Shown: positions 9,988 to 19,738, numbered from the stretch's first letter. The stretch is 35,330 nt of DNA from a bacterium (GCA_006515835.1 VFBG01000005.1:16067-51396), one strand, 5' to 3'. Notes: generated from the letters alone by a model not told the origin. Numbers and translations: made by a program.

Positions 9988-10782
9988 CTATTGCGCCAGC
10001 ATGCCGCCGTCGATCTTGAACTCGGTTCCGGTGACGAATTTGGACTCGTCCGAGGCGAGGTAGAGGACGCAGTACGCCACGTCGTCGGGCTCGCCGATCC
10101 GCTTCAGGGGGATGCCGCGGCTCAGACGTTCGTGGGCCTTGGCCTCGTCACCGCCGGCCATGGCGATGAAGGGGTCGAGGATCGGGGTCTTGATGAAGAC
10201 CGGGTGGACCGAGTTGCAGCGTACGTTCCACTCCATCTTGGCTGCCTCGAGCGCGACGGTCTTGGTGTACATCCAGACGCCCGCCTTGGTGGCGTTGTAG
10301 GCGCCCATGCCCGGGGCGGCGGCGAGGCCGGCGATCGAGGAAATGTTGATGATCGAGGACGGTGCCGAGGCGCGCAGGTGGGGCATGGCGTGTTTGCAGC
10401 CCAGCATGATCGACAGCAGATTGATCTCGAACTGACGCTGCCAGGAGGCCACCGTATCCTGTTCGACGAAGGCCAGGACGTCGCCGACGCCGGCATTGTT
10501 GACCAGAATGGACAGGCCGCCCATCGCCTGCACTGCCCCGTCGATGACCGTGACCCACTGGTCCTCTTTCGCGACATCGTGCTGGAAGGCGAAGGCCGAG
10601 CCGGGGATTTCGGCGTTGATCGCATCGGCGAGCGTCCGCACGCCGGCCAGATTGACGTCGGTAACGGCGACCTTCGAGCCCTCGCGCGCCAGCATCCACG
10701 CCATGGCCTCGCCCAGCCCGCCGGCCGCGCCCGTGATCAGGGCCTGTTTGCCCGCGACCCGTCCTGCCTTGCCCGTCATCAT
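9988..10782 (-). CDS. SDR family oxidoreductase
   Basis: [15 protein letters not shown] Rossmann motif, NNAGVGD, and YNATKAG (YxxxK); start ATGATG at 10782/10779. Confidence 0.93.
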   Translation of the reverse strand: MMTGKAGRVAGKQALITGAAGGLGEAMAWMLAREGSKVAVTDVNLAGVRTLADAINAEIPGSAFAFQHDVAKEDQWVTVIDGAVQAMGGLSILVNNAGVGDVLAFVEQDTVASWQRQFEINLLSIMLGCKHAMPHLRASAPSSIINISSIAGLAAAPGMGAYNATKAGVWMYTKTVALEAAKMEWNVRCNSVHPVFIKTPILDPFIAMAGGDEAKAHERLSRGIPLKRIGEPDDVAYCVLYLASDESKFVTGTEFKIDGGMLAQ

Positions 10783-11078
10783 TTCGCTCCCATCGCGCCG
10801 GCCGCCTCGTCGATGAAGCGGGCCATCTGGATATCCCTGTCGGTGACGCCGTCCGCGTCGTGGGTGGTCAGCAGGACCTCCACGCGGTTGTAGACGTTCG
10901 ACCACTCGGGATGATGATCGACCTTGTCGGCCAGAAGGGCGACGCGGGTCATGAAGCCGAAGGCGGCGTTGAAGTCGGCGAAGGCCAGGTTGCGGGCGAT
11001 GGCGGGGCGGTCGCCCTCGTGCGCGCGCCAGAGCGGCAGGCCTTTCAGAGCTTCCGTAACGTCAATCCGGTCGGCCAT
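10779..11078 (-). CDS. 4a-hydroxytetrahydrobiopterin dehydratase (pterin-4a-carbinolamine dehydratase)
   Basis: 99 aa from [50 protein letters not shown] signature; 3' end overlaps SDR start. Confidence 0.95.
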   Translation of the reverse strand: MADRIDVTEALKGLPLWRAHEGDRPAIARNLAFADFNAAFGFMTRVALLADKVDHHPEWSNVYNRVEVLLTTHDADGVTDRDIQMARFIDEAAGAMGAK

Positions 11079-11193
11079 GGCGTCCTCCTGTCCCCTTCGC
11101 CGTATCGCGCCCGCCGGGGGTCCACAAGCGGTACGGAACGCGCGGTGAAGCTTTGGCGTTACCCAGCGTAAGCCTTCAAGACGGGAGTCGACC

Positions 11194-11901
11194 TTGGACA
11201 ATATGTGGATCGCCGCTCTGGCCCCGGCCGACCGGCGCAGGATCGAACCCCATCTGCATGAGCGGCCCTTCGAGCAGGGCCAGATGCTGTACGACGCCGG
11301 CGAGGCGGTCGAGGAGGTCTGGTTTCCGATGAGCGGGGTGGTGTCGCTGATGACCATCCTCGACGACGACCGGATGATCGAGACCGCCGCCATCGGCCGG
11401 GAGGGCCTCGTCGGAGTCACCTGCGGACCGATGAACGCCCGCGCCGCCAGCCGGGCCATCGCCCAGGTCGAGGGCGTATCGGCCTGTTGTCCGGCGGATG
11501 TCTTCGCCGACGCCCTGCACGAGAGCGAGCCGATGCGGCTGGCCCTGGCCAAATTCACCGAAAGCCTGTTTGCGCAGGTGCAGCAGACCGCGGCCTGCAA
11601 CGCCCAGCACCGGCTGGACGAGCGGCTGGCGCGCTGGCTGCTGACCATCCACGACCGGGCTGAAAGCGACCGTTTCGACCTGACCCAGGCCGATATCGCC
11701 GGCATGCTGGGTGTCCGCCGCGCCACGGTGTCGGAAGTGGGCACAATTCTGGTCGACAAGGGACTGATCCGCCGGGGCCGCGGCTGGGTCGAGGTCACCG
11801 ACCGCAAGGCGCTGGAGGCCGCCGCCTGCGGTTGTTACGGCGCGATCCGGGGCCTGATGAAGGACCTCGGCGTGCCGCGTCCCAAAGCCGGGGTTCACTG
11901 A
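11194..11901 (+). CDS. Crp/Fnr family transcriptional regulator
   Basis: Cyclic-nucleotide-binding-like N-terminus and [45 protein letters not shown] start. Confidence 0.9.
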   Translation: MDNMWIAALAPADRRRIEPHLHERPFEQGQMLYDAGEAVEEVWFPMSGVVSLMTILDDDRMIETAAIGREGLVGVTCGPMNARAASRAIAQVEGVSACCPADVFADALHESEPMRLALAKFTESLFAQVQQTAACNAQHRLDERLARWLLTIHDRAESDRFDLTQADIAGMLGVRRATVSEVGTILVDKGLIRRGRGWVEVTDRKALEAAACGCYGAIRGLMKDLGVPRPKAGVH

Positions 11902-11962
11902 GGCGGCGACCGCGACCACGCAGCCCGGTGACGGACGGGCGGCGACGCGCTAGACCGCGCCC

Positions 11963-12739
11963 ATGACCGACGCCTCCGCCTCGACCGGCAAGACCTCCTC
12001 CTTCGGCTTTCGCGATGTCGACGCGAAGGAAAAGGTGCAGCTTGTGCGCGGCGTGTTCGACAGCGTGGCGTCCAGCTACGACCTCATGAACGACCTGATG
12101 AGCGGGGGCGTGCACCGGCTCTGGAAGGATGCAGCGGCGGCGAAGCTGAACCCGCGGCCGGGCGAGACCATTCTCGATGTCGCGGGCGGCACCGGCGACA
12201 TGGCGCGGCGCTATGCGAAGATGGCGCGGGCGGCGCAGGAGCGGCGCGGCGGAGACGACGCCTCCATCATCGTGCTGGACTACAATGCCGAGATGATCAT
12301 GGCGGGCGTCCAGAAGGGCGGCGAGCCGGAGATGCAGTGGTCGGTCGGCGACGCCATGGCCCTGCCCCTGCCGGACGCCTCGGTCGACGCCTATTCGATC
12401 AGTTTCGGCATCCGCAATGTGGCCGATATTCCGCAGGCGCTGCGCGAGGCGCGGCGGGTTCTGAAGCCCGGCGGGCGGTTCCTGTGCCTCGAATTCTCGC
12501 GCCCGACGGCCTCGGCGGTGCGCAAGGCCTATGACGCCTGGTCCTTCCACGCCATTCCGCGCATCGGCGGCTGGGTCGCGGGCGATCGGGAAAGCTATCA
12601 GTATCTGGTCGAGAGCATCCGCCGCTTCCCCGACCAGACGACGTTCAAGGGTATGATCGAGGACGCCGGCTTCAGCCGGGTGACCGTGACCAATCTGTCG
12701 GGCGGCGTGGCCGCCATCCATCACGGGTGGGCGATCTGA
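11963..12739 (+). CDS. ubiE: bifunctional demethylmenaquinone/2-methoxy-6-polyprenyl-1,4-benzoquinol methylase
   Basis: [66 protein letters not shown]. Confidence 0.97.
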   Translation: MTDASASTGKTSSFGFRDVDAKEKVQLVRGVFDSVASSYDLMNDLMSGGVHRLWKDAAAAKLNPRPGETILDVAGGTGDMARRYAKMARAAQERRGGDDASIIVLDYNAEMIMAGVQKGGEPEMQWSVGDAMALPLPDASVDAYSISFGIRNVADIPQALREARRVLKPGGRFLCLEFSRPTASAVRKAYDAWSFHAIPRIGGWVAGDRESYQYLVESIRRFPDQTTFKGMIEDAGFSRVTVTNLSGGVAAIHHGWAI

Positions 12740-14362
12740 CCCGTCCCGCCGACTACAAGACAGCGCCGCCACCGCCGCAAACCGAGCCGGTACGCCGCCC
12801 GGTCGAGGCGACACTGCGGCTGCTCGGCTGGGGCTGGGTTCTGGTGCGTCACGACGCCCTCGCACCGCGCGAGATCACGCCCCTGCTACCGGTGTGGATA
12901 CGCTGGCTGGCCCATCTGCTGCATGCCTTCGCCGGCAAGGAGGGTCGCGAGGGCCGTCCGGGTCAGAGGCTGGGCAAGGCGTTCGAACATCTGGGGCCGG
13001 TGGCGATCAAACTGGGGCAGGTGCTGGCCACGCGGGCCGACATCTTCGGCATCGAATTCGCGCGCGATCTGGGCCGGCTGAAGGACGCCCTGGCACCGTT
13101 CTCCATTGAAGAGGCGCGGCGCGAGGTCGAGCGGTCGCTGGGCCGGCCGGTCGAGGCCCTGTTCACCGATTTCGGCCCACCGGTTGCGGCGGCCTCGCTG
13201 GCGCAGGCGCATCCGGCCTGGCTGGCCGACGGCCGCAAGGTGGCGGTCAAGGTGCTGCGGCCCGGCGTCGAGCGGCGCGTGGCGCATGGGCTGGATTCGA
13301 TGCGTCTGGCGGCGCGGCTCGCGGTGCGGTTTGTGCCTCTGGCCCGGCGGCTGGAGCCCTCGGCCTTTGTCGAGACGATCGCGCGCGCCCTGCAGCTGGA
13401 GCTGGACATGCGGCTGGAGGCCGCCGCCGCCTCCGAGCTCAAGGACATCATGGACAAGGACGTCGGGGTCGGCGGCCATATGACCGCGCCGGCGGTGATC
13501 TGGGACGGGGTCGGCAAGCGGGTGCTGACGCTGGAATGGGCACCCGGCATGGCCATGACCGACCCGGCCGCGGCTGACCAGCCGGGGCTGGACAAGAATG
13601 CCCTGGCCGACAACGTCGTGCGCGCCTTCCTGACCCAGGCGCTGGATCACGGGACCTTCCACGCCGACCTGCACGAGGGAAACCTGTTCTGCCATGCGCC
13701 GGCGGAGCTGACGGCGATCGATTTCGGCATCGTCGGCCGGCTGGGGCCGGCGGAGCGCCGCTATCTGGCGGAAATCCTCTGGGGCTTCCTGAGCCGGGAC
13801 TATGACCGCATCAGCCGCGTGCATTTCGAGGCCGGCTATGTGCCGCCCGAGCATTCGGTCGAGGCCTTCGCCCAGGCGTTGCGGGCGGTGGGTGAGCCTG
13901 TGATCGGCAAGGCGGCCTCGCAGGTCTCCATGGGCCGGCTGCTGGGCCAGCTGTTCGAGATCACCGACCTGTTCGACATGCATCTGCCAGCTGTTCGAGA
14001 TCACCGACCTGTTCGACATGCATCTGCGGCCCGAACTGATCCTGCTGCAGAAGACCATGGTCTCGGTCGAGGGTGTGGCGCGGCGGCTGAATCCGGATCA
14101 CGACCTGTGGGCCGCGGCCGCACCGGTGGTCGAGCGCTGGATCCGGCGCGAGCTGGGTCCGCAGGCCCAGGTGCGCGACGCCATCGAGGACATCCGCGCC
14201 ACCCTGAAGGCGCTGTCCCGGCTGGCGCAGAACCCGCCCCAGCCGCAGACGGTGATCGTTCGGGAGCGTTACACGCCGGCGTGGGTGATTGTCTGTGTCA
14301 CGCTTGCAATGACCGCGGCCGCAGCCGCCCTTGTTCTGTCGCTTTGGCCCGCCATCGTCTGA
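12727..14362 (+). pseudogene. ubiB: ubiB-like 2-polyprenylphenol 6-hydroxylase/ABC1 kinase-like protein, frameshifted by a 40-bp tandem duplication
   Basis: UbiB hallmarks (GPVAIKLGQVLATRADIFG, ASLAQAH, VAVKVLRPG, HADLHEGN, AIDFGIVGRLG) in frame 1 up to about 13987; real C-terminus (MHLRPELILLQKTMVSVEGVARRLNPDHD...TM) continues in frame 2 to 14362; removing 40 bp restores one 531-aa ORF. Confidence 0.9.
13948..14027. repeat. perfect 2 x 40-bp tandem duplication inside ubiB
   Basis: cagctgttcgagatcaccgacctgttcgacatgcatctgc at 13948-13987 and identically at 13988-14027. Confidence 0.99.
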
Positions 14363-14385
14363 CTTCAGTATCTGGAGACGACCGC

Positions 14386-14841
14386 ATGAAGCCGCTTTTG
14401 ATCGCCGCCGCCCTTCTGCTCCTTCCCGCTGCAGCGCAGGCCCAGGTCTCCGCCGGGTCGATGCCCAACAGTTTCGATGCTCCGGGCGCTGCCCGCGCCG
14501 TCCCCGCCCCCGCCCCCGCAGCGGCACCGGTCGCCGCCCCTTCGACGCCCGTCAACGCCCGGTCCGAAGACGTGCTGCGCGACATCATCGCCGGCGCCCA
14601 GGCGGGCACAATGGACTATGCGTTGATGAGCGACGACCTTGCCGCCAAGGTCCGTGAGCAGGAGGCCGCCATTCAGCCCCTGATCGTGGGCTTCGGGCCG
14701 GTGCAGGCGGTCGATTTCATCGGCAGCCAGGACGGTGCCGACCTGTTCGCTGTGACCTTCTCCAACGCCGCGACCCAGTGGGTCATTGGCTTCAATGAGG
14801 CGGACAAGGTCGCCGCCCTGCTGTTCCGCCCGGCGCAATAG
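14386..14841 (+). CDS. exported hypothetical protein
   Basis: Signal peptide MKPLLIAAALLLLPAAAQAQ, Pro/Ala-rich linker, then a globular domain; RBS-like ggaga before ATG. Confidence 0.8.
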   Translation: MKPLLIAAALLLLPAAAQAQVSAGSMPNSFDAPGAARAVPAPAPAAAPVAAPSTPVNARSEDVLRDIIAGAQAGTMDYALMSDDLAAKVREQEAAIQPLIVGFGPVQAVDFIGSQDGADLFAVTFSNAATQWVIGFNEADKVAALLFRPAQ

Positions 14842-14844
14842 GCC

Positions 14845-15249
14845 CTAGTCGTCGGAGCCGGGCCGGCCGCGGCCGCTCTTGATTGTCGAGCGTTTGGCCT
14901 TGCCTTCCAGCCGCCGCTCCTTTGAGGCGCGGGTGGGCTTTGTCGGGCCGCGGTAGACGGGGGCGATCGAGGCCTTGTCGACCAGTCCCTGCAGCCGTTC
15001 GATGGCGTCGGCGCGGTTGCGCTCCTGGGTGCGATAGCGGACGGCAGTGATCAGAATCACGCCGTCCAGCGTCAGCCGGCTGCCCGCCAGCTTCATGAGT
15101 CGGGTGCGCACGGATTCGGTCAGGGACGGAGAGTTGCGGGCGTCGAACCGCATCTGAACCGCGGTCGAGACCTTGTTGACGTTCTGGCCGCCCGGGCCGC
15201 CGGCGCGGAAGAAGCGGAACTCAAGCTCGCTTTCGGGGATGACGGTCAC
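14845..15249 (-). CDS. arfB: alternative ribosome-rescue factor, peptidyl-tRNA hydrolase ArfB (YaeJ-like)
   Basis: GGPGGQNVNKVSTAVQMRFD with GGQ motif and basic C-terminal tail; GTG start at 15249 overlapping the yaiI stop (GTGA). Confidence 0.93.
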   Translation of the reverse strand: MTVIPESELEFRFFRAGGPGGQNVNKVSTAVQMRFDARNSPSLTESVRTRLMKLAGSRLTLDGVILITAVRYRTQERNRADAIERLQGLVDKASIAPVYRGPTKPTRASKERRLEGKAKRSTIKSGRGRPGSDD

Positions 15250-15707
15250 CGGACCACCCGTCTGGCGCGGACGACGGCCTGATCCAGCGCCTGCAGGAAG
15301 GCAGAGCGGTCCTTCGGCCCGAACGGCGGCGGGCCTGAGGTGGCCACGCCCATCGACCGCAGATGCTCTCCGACCATCCGCCCGGCGAGGGCCGAGCCAA
15401 TGGAGTCCGGAGTGAAGGGCTGACCGTTGGCTTTCAGCGCCTGCGCACCGGCCTTCAGGCACCGGTCGGCCAGCGGGATGTCAGCGGTGATGACGATGTC
15501 GCCCGGTCCGGCCCGTTCGGCGATCCAGTCGTCGGCGATGTCCGGGCCAGCGTCGACGACGACCTGCTCGATCCACTTTTCGCGCGGCGTGTTGATCCAG
15601 CTGTTCGAGACCACGAACACATGCAGACCGTAGCGGGCCGCCACGCGATAGACCTCGTCCTTCACCGGACAGGCGTCGGCGTCGATGAAGAGGCGGGGAA
15701 GGGTCAT
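15246..15707 (-). CDS. YaiI/YqxD family protein (DUF188)
   Basis: LFIDADACPVKDEVYRVAARYGL, VITADIPLADRCL, MRSMGVATSGPPPFGPKDRSAFLQALD-type signature. Confidence 0.94.
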   Translation of the reverse strand: MTLPRLFIDADACPVKDEVYRVAARYGLHVFVVSNSWINTPREKWIEQVVVDAGPDIADDWIAERAGPGDIVITADIPLADRCLKAGAQALKANGQPFTPDSIGSALAGRMVGEHLRSMGVATSGPPPFGPKDRSAFLQALDQAVVRARRVVR

Positions 15708-15718
15708 GACCTATCTTA

Positions 15719-15862
15719 CCCTTCCCCCTTCACGGGGGAAGGTGGCCGGCGAAGCCGGTCGGATGGGGGTTGTCGAAGGGTGAAACGAAAGAGGGGAGGC
15801 CGTCGCCGGCATCCCCCCATCCGTCTCGCTCCGCGAGCCACCTTCCCCCGCAAGGGGGCAAG
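15719..15862. repeat. paired inverted REP/BIME-like element (15719-15769 and 15813-15862)
   Basis: CCTTCCCCCTTCACGGGGGAAGGTGGC-CGGCGAAGCCG-..CGGATGGGGG and its inverted homologue CCCCCCATCCG..CTCGCTCCGCGAG-CCACCTTCCCCCGCAAGGGGG; same layout, different second stem. Confidence 0.9.
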
Positions 15863-15868
15863 GGGACG

Positions 15869-17236
15869 TTAGCGGCTGTAAGCCGGCGGCATCGCCCCTT
15901 CGCCGCCGTCGCGGTAGCGGTCGCGGAGCAGGAACTGGCGGCTGGTCGGGGCCTGTTCGGCACCGCCGATGAAGATGGCCTCGGCGTTGCTGAGCGGCTC
16001 CAGCGGATCGCCGGACCAGATCACCACATCGGCGGCCGCGCCGGCGCGCAGTTCGCCGAACTGGCCGGCCATGCCGAAGATGCGGGCCGGATTGACCGTG
16101 ATGGCCTCGATCGCCGACTCGTAAGACAGGCCGTGCGAGACGGCATTGCCGGCGTTGTAGCGGGTCTCGCGGGCGCGGTGGATCGAGCCCTCATTGCCCT
16201 TGATGGCGATGACCACGCCCGCCGCGTCCAGCACCGCGGCGTTCTGCATACGCGTTGCCCGGGTCTCCAGATTGCCTGGCAGGTTGGAGATCGGATTGAG
16301 CAGGACCGGGACGCTGGCGGCCGCGATCTGGTCGGCGACCAGCCAGCCTTCCTCGGCCCCGTCGAGGATGATGCGGACGCCTTCCTCTCGGGCGAGGCGC
16401 AGGACCTGCTGGATGTCAGCGGCTCGGCGCACGGTGACGATCAGCGGCATGGTCCCGTTGGCGACCGGGATCAGGGCCTCGAGGTCGGCGCGCGACAGGC
16501 TGAGGTCGCGCAGGCCGGCGCGGTCATAGGCGGCGCGGTTGCGGGCGTAGAGGCGGACCTCGGCCAGGGTTTCCTTGAACTGGGTGAACTGGGCCCCGCG
16601 GGCGCCGCCGGCGATGCCGGCCCCGGCCTCGCCGAAGGGGGCGACCATGGCGACCCGCGCCTTGACCAGAATGTCGGTCCCGGCGGCCAGATGGATGATG
16701 GCGGCCTGGCCGGCGAACAGGCCGGGTGACTGCAAACCACCGTCGCCGACGCCGGCGAAGTCGCTGTCATCGTGCGCATGACCGCCGCCACCGCCGCCGG
16801 CGTGACTGGGAACGACGATGGCGCGGGTGATGCCGCCGAGACGGGCCACCGGCAGGGTAAAGGACCAGGGATCAAGGCCGTAGCTGACATCGAACGAGGC
16901 GCTGATGGAGTTGGCGCCGTTGGACAGATCGTCGGAGCCGTTGACGGAGGAAATCTCCGACCCGCCGAGGCCGCTGTCGACCGCGACGAAGCCGGGCGAG
17001 ACGACCTTGCCGCGGGCGTCGATGATGCGGGCACCCGTGGGCGCCGCACCGGTTCCGACCGAGACGACCCGGCCGTTCTGGATCACGACGGTGCCGTTCT
17101 CGATCACGGAGGTTCCGGTCAGCACCCGGCCGCCGGTAATGGCGGTCAGGGTCTGGGCGAGGGCGGGGCTGGCGACGGCGGCCATGCCAAGTATGGCGGG
17201 AATGGCCGCGCCGAGGATGAGGCTCTTGAGGCGCAT
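15869..17236 (-). CDS. exported amidohydrolase family protein
   Basis: Signal peptide; ITGGRVLTGTSVIENGTVVIQNGRVVSVG start; AITVNPARIFGMAGQFGELRAGAAADVVIWSGDPLEP end. Confidence 0.9.
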   Translation of the reverse strand: MRLKSLILGAAIPAILGMAAVASPALAQTLTAITGGRVLTGTSVIENGTVVIQNGRVVSVGTGAAPTGARIIDARGKVVSPGFVAVDSGLGGSEISSVNGSDDLSNGANSISASFDVSYGLDPWSFTLPVARLGGITRAIVVPSHAGGGGGGHAHDDSDFAGVGDGGLQSPGLFAGQAAIIHLAAGTDILVKARVAMVAPFGEAGAGIAGGARGAQFTQFKETLAEVRLYARNRAAYDRAGLRDLSLSRADLEALIPVANGTMPLIVTVRRAADIQQVLRLAREEGVRIILDGAEEGWLVADQIAAASVPVLLNPISNLPGNLETRATRMQNAAVLDAAGVVIAIKGNEGSIHRARETRYNAGNAVSHGLSYESAIEAITVNPARIFGMAGQFGELRAGAAADVVIWSGDPLEPLSNAEAIFIGGAEQAPTSRQFLLRDRYRDGGEGAMPPAYSR

Positions 17237-18677
17237 CAGCGGGCTCCCTGCAGGACGTTGGCGGCCGGCAGGCCGAAGCCCGGCTGGCCGAGTTCGAAGT
17301 CGGACAGCGGCTGGTAGGCCGGGTTCATGCGATCGAAGGCCAGGCCGCCGTCGACGAAGACCTGGTCAGCGCGGGCGTAGACGCTGAACGGATTGGCGCT
17401 CCAGATCACCAGATCGGCGCGCTTGCCGGCCTCGAGCGAGCCGGTCTGGTCGGCGATGCCGAGCGACCGGGCCGGGTTAAGGGTGATCCAGCTGATCGCC
17501 CGCTCCTCGGAGATGTTCATGCCGATGCGGCGGCCGGCGGCGAGGGCCGCGGCGGCCTCCTGATTCAGGCGCTGGGTCAGTTCGGCATCGTCGGAGTGGA
17601 TGACGGCGCAGGAGCCCTGCGGCGCGTCGACGAGGGCGGCGTGGCGCAGATGCCTTCCCGGGCCAGCAGCGGCGCGATCTTGTAGGCCTCGATGGCGTGG
17701 TGGAAGGCGGTGATTTCGTAGCCGAACTCATTGGCGATATCGATCATCACCGCCATTTCGTCGGCGCGGTAGCAGTGGTTCTGGATCAGGATCGAGCCGT
17801 CCAGAACGCCCGCGAGGGTTTCCATCTGGAGGTTGCGGGTCGGGGGCGAGCCCTCGCCGTCCTCGCGCCACTTGTCCCATTTGGCCTTGTATTCGCGCGC
17901 GGCGATGAAGGCGGCGCGGTAGCCGGCGACATTGCCCATGCCGGTCGCGGGTGAGCTGTTGCGGCCGCCATAGACGCGCGACGGGTTCTCGCCGCACGCC
18001 ATCTTCAGGCCATAGGGGGCGCCGGGCATTTTCATGCCCTGCATGGTCACCGAGGGGACGTTGCGGACGGTGACGCCGCGTCCGCCGAACAGGTTGGCCG
18101 AGCCGGGCAGGATCTGGAGGGTGGTTACGCCGCCGGCGCGGGCGGCGTTGAAGCCGGGGTCCTGCGGCCAGATCGAATGCTCGGCCCAGACCTGGGCGGT
18201 GTTCGGGTTGGTGGCTTCATTGCCGTCGCTCATCCCCGAGACGCCGGGCGAGGGATATACGCCGAGGTGGCTGTGCACGTCGATGATGCCGGGCGTCACG
18301 AAGCGGCCGCGGGCGTCGACGATGCGATAGCCGGCGGGCACCGGGGTCGAGGCGTCGCCGACCGCGGCGACCTTGCCGTCGGTGACCACGACCACGCCAT
18401 TCTCGATCTTCTGGCCGGCGCCGGTGAAGACCGTGCCGCCGACGATGGCCATGTTCTCGCGCGGCAGCCCGCGATAGGTCGAGGGGAAGGGATCCGGGTT
18501 GGCGGCGGAGTCGAGGCCGCGCGCCAGCGGCTGTCGTGCCTCGGCGTCGGACGAACCGTCCGCGGCCGGCGTCTCGTCGTCACCGCCCATGGTCGCGCAG
18601 GCCGACAGGACCAGTGAACCCGCCAGCACGCAGGCGAGGGTGGCGAGGCTGGAGCCCCGCAAGGCGTGGAATCTCAT
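17236..18677 (-). pseudogene. amidohydrolase family lipoprotein, frameshifted/deleted near 17640
   Basis: N-terminal part ORF 17577-18677 (lipobox LSAC, MAIVGGTVFTGAGQKIENG, IIDVHSHLG) breaks after AREGICA; C-terminal part in another frame (AALVDAPQGSCAVIHSDDAELTQRLNQEAAAALAAGRRIGMNISEERAISWITLNPARSLG...). Confidence 0.88.
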
Positions 18678-18773
18678 CGGACGCTCCCCTTGTCCGCCCG
18701 AACCCGCGAGTGGGGGGCGTACGTCGGGGCGGATTACAAAAGGGTCCGGTGCGATCCGTCAAAGCCGGAAACA

Positions 18774-19052
18774 TTACGGATCGGTAAGATGGCTCTTCAC
18801 TTCGTCCCCGGACAGACCGGCGATCTCCAGAATCTTGGTCCGCGACTGGCCGCCGCGCTGAATCGCGACGGTGGATTTCGAGACGCCGAGCGCCTTGGCA
18901 ACAAGCCGGACAAGGGCCTCATTGGCCTCGCCCTCGACCGGCCGCGCGCGCACCCGGACCTTGAGGACAGGCCGCCCTTCGGCGTCCACATCCCAGCCGT
19001 CGATGCGGTCTGCGGAGGCACCAGGGGTCAGTTTGACGGCGAGACGGGACAT
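18774..19052 (-). CDS. DUF167 (YggU) family protein
   Basis: SRLAVKLTPGASADRIDGW...LKVRVRARPVEGEANEALVRLVAKALGVSKSTVAIQRGGQSRTKILEI; ORF extends to 19103. Confidence 0.93.
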   Translation of the reverse strand: MSRLAVKLTPGASADRIDGWDVDAEGRPVLKVRVRARPVEGEANEALVRLVAKALGVSKSTVAIQRGGQSRTKILEIAGLSGDEVKSHLTDP

Positions 19053-19066
19053 GGCGCGGACCGGAC

Positions 19067-19441
19067 TCAGACCGCCTTCGCCCTGCCTCTCAGCGACAGG
19101 CAATAACCGAGCGTCACCGCGATCCCCAGGACGACCGCGCCGCTGCCGCCGATGACCGCCACGTCGGTCGGGGCGAAGGCCCAGAGGCCCGCATAGACCA
19201 GACCGCTCAGGGCCATGGACCAGCCGCCGACCCGATTCGCCTGACGGCCCCAGGCGCTCGGCACGACGGCCTTGGGCATCCGGTTGCCGAACCAGGCGAC
19301 CATCAGGCCTGTTGCGCCCATGACGATCCGGTTGACCATGTCGCCGTCCATATAGCCTTCCCGGCGCGCGAAGGTCGCGGCCAGCGCGAGAACCACAATG
19401 CCAACGCCCCAGGCGAGGCTTCCGACTACGTCCCTGTTCAT
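19067..19441 (-). CDS. small multi-TM protein resembling the C-terminal part of SdpI
   Basis: About 4 TM segments; MVAWFGNRMPKAVVPSAWGRQANRVGGW resembles SdpI GNxxPK...R..GG; ATGA overlap with sdpR-like gene. Confidence 0.65.
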   Translation of the reverse strand: MNRDVVGSLAWGVGIVVLALAATFARREGYMDGDMVNRIVMGATGLMVAWFGNRMPKAVVPSAWGRQANRVGGWSMALSGLVYAGLWAFAPTDVAVIGGSGAVVLGIAVTLGYCLSLRGRAKAV

Positions 19442-19734
19442 GGTGCGGGCTCCTTTTTGGGTCCGGGCGCTTCCACGCCGGGGCTGAACGAATCGACGAA
19501 ACCCAGCAGCGCTTCTTCCAGCACCGAGAGCTTCAGATGGTAGATGACGGATTTTCCGGCCTTCTCGGCGTGAACCAGATCGGCCTCCTTCAGCACGGTG
19601 AAATGCGCCGACATGGTCGGTTTGGAGACGTCGAACTGATCACTGAGCTCACCCGCGCTCATCGGCCCCTTCTGCAGCAGTTGCAGGACGCGCCGGCGGG
19701 TGGGATCGGAGAGGGCCTTGAAAACCTGACTCAT
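19438..19734 (-). CDS. ArsR-type autorepressor, SdpR family
   Basis: VFKALSDPTRRRVLQLLQKGPMSAGELSDQFDVSKPTMSAHFTVLKEADLVHAEKAGKSVIYHL. Confidence 0.92.
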   Translation of the reverse strand: MSQVFKALSDPTRRRVLQLLQKGPMSAGELSDQFDVSKPTMSAHFTVLKEADLVHAEKAGKSVIYHLKLSVLEEALLGFVDSFSPGVEAPGPKKEPAP

Positions 19735-19738
19735 GATG

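Noticed and set aside
12886-14058. 390-aa ORF antisense to ubiB
   Set aside because: Shadow frame; UbiB motifs on the plus strand are clear.
18752-18783. CGATCCGT...ACGGATCG inverted repeat at the end of the DUF167 gene
   Set aside because: Only 8-bp arms with a 16-nt loop; at most a weak terminator.
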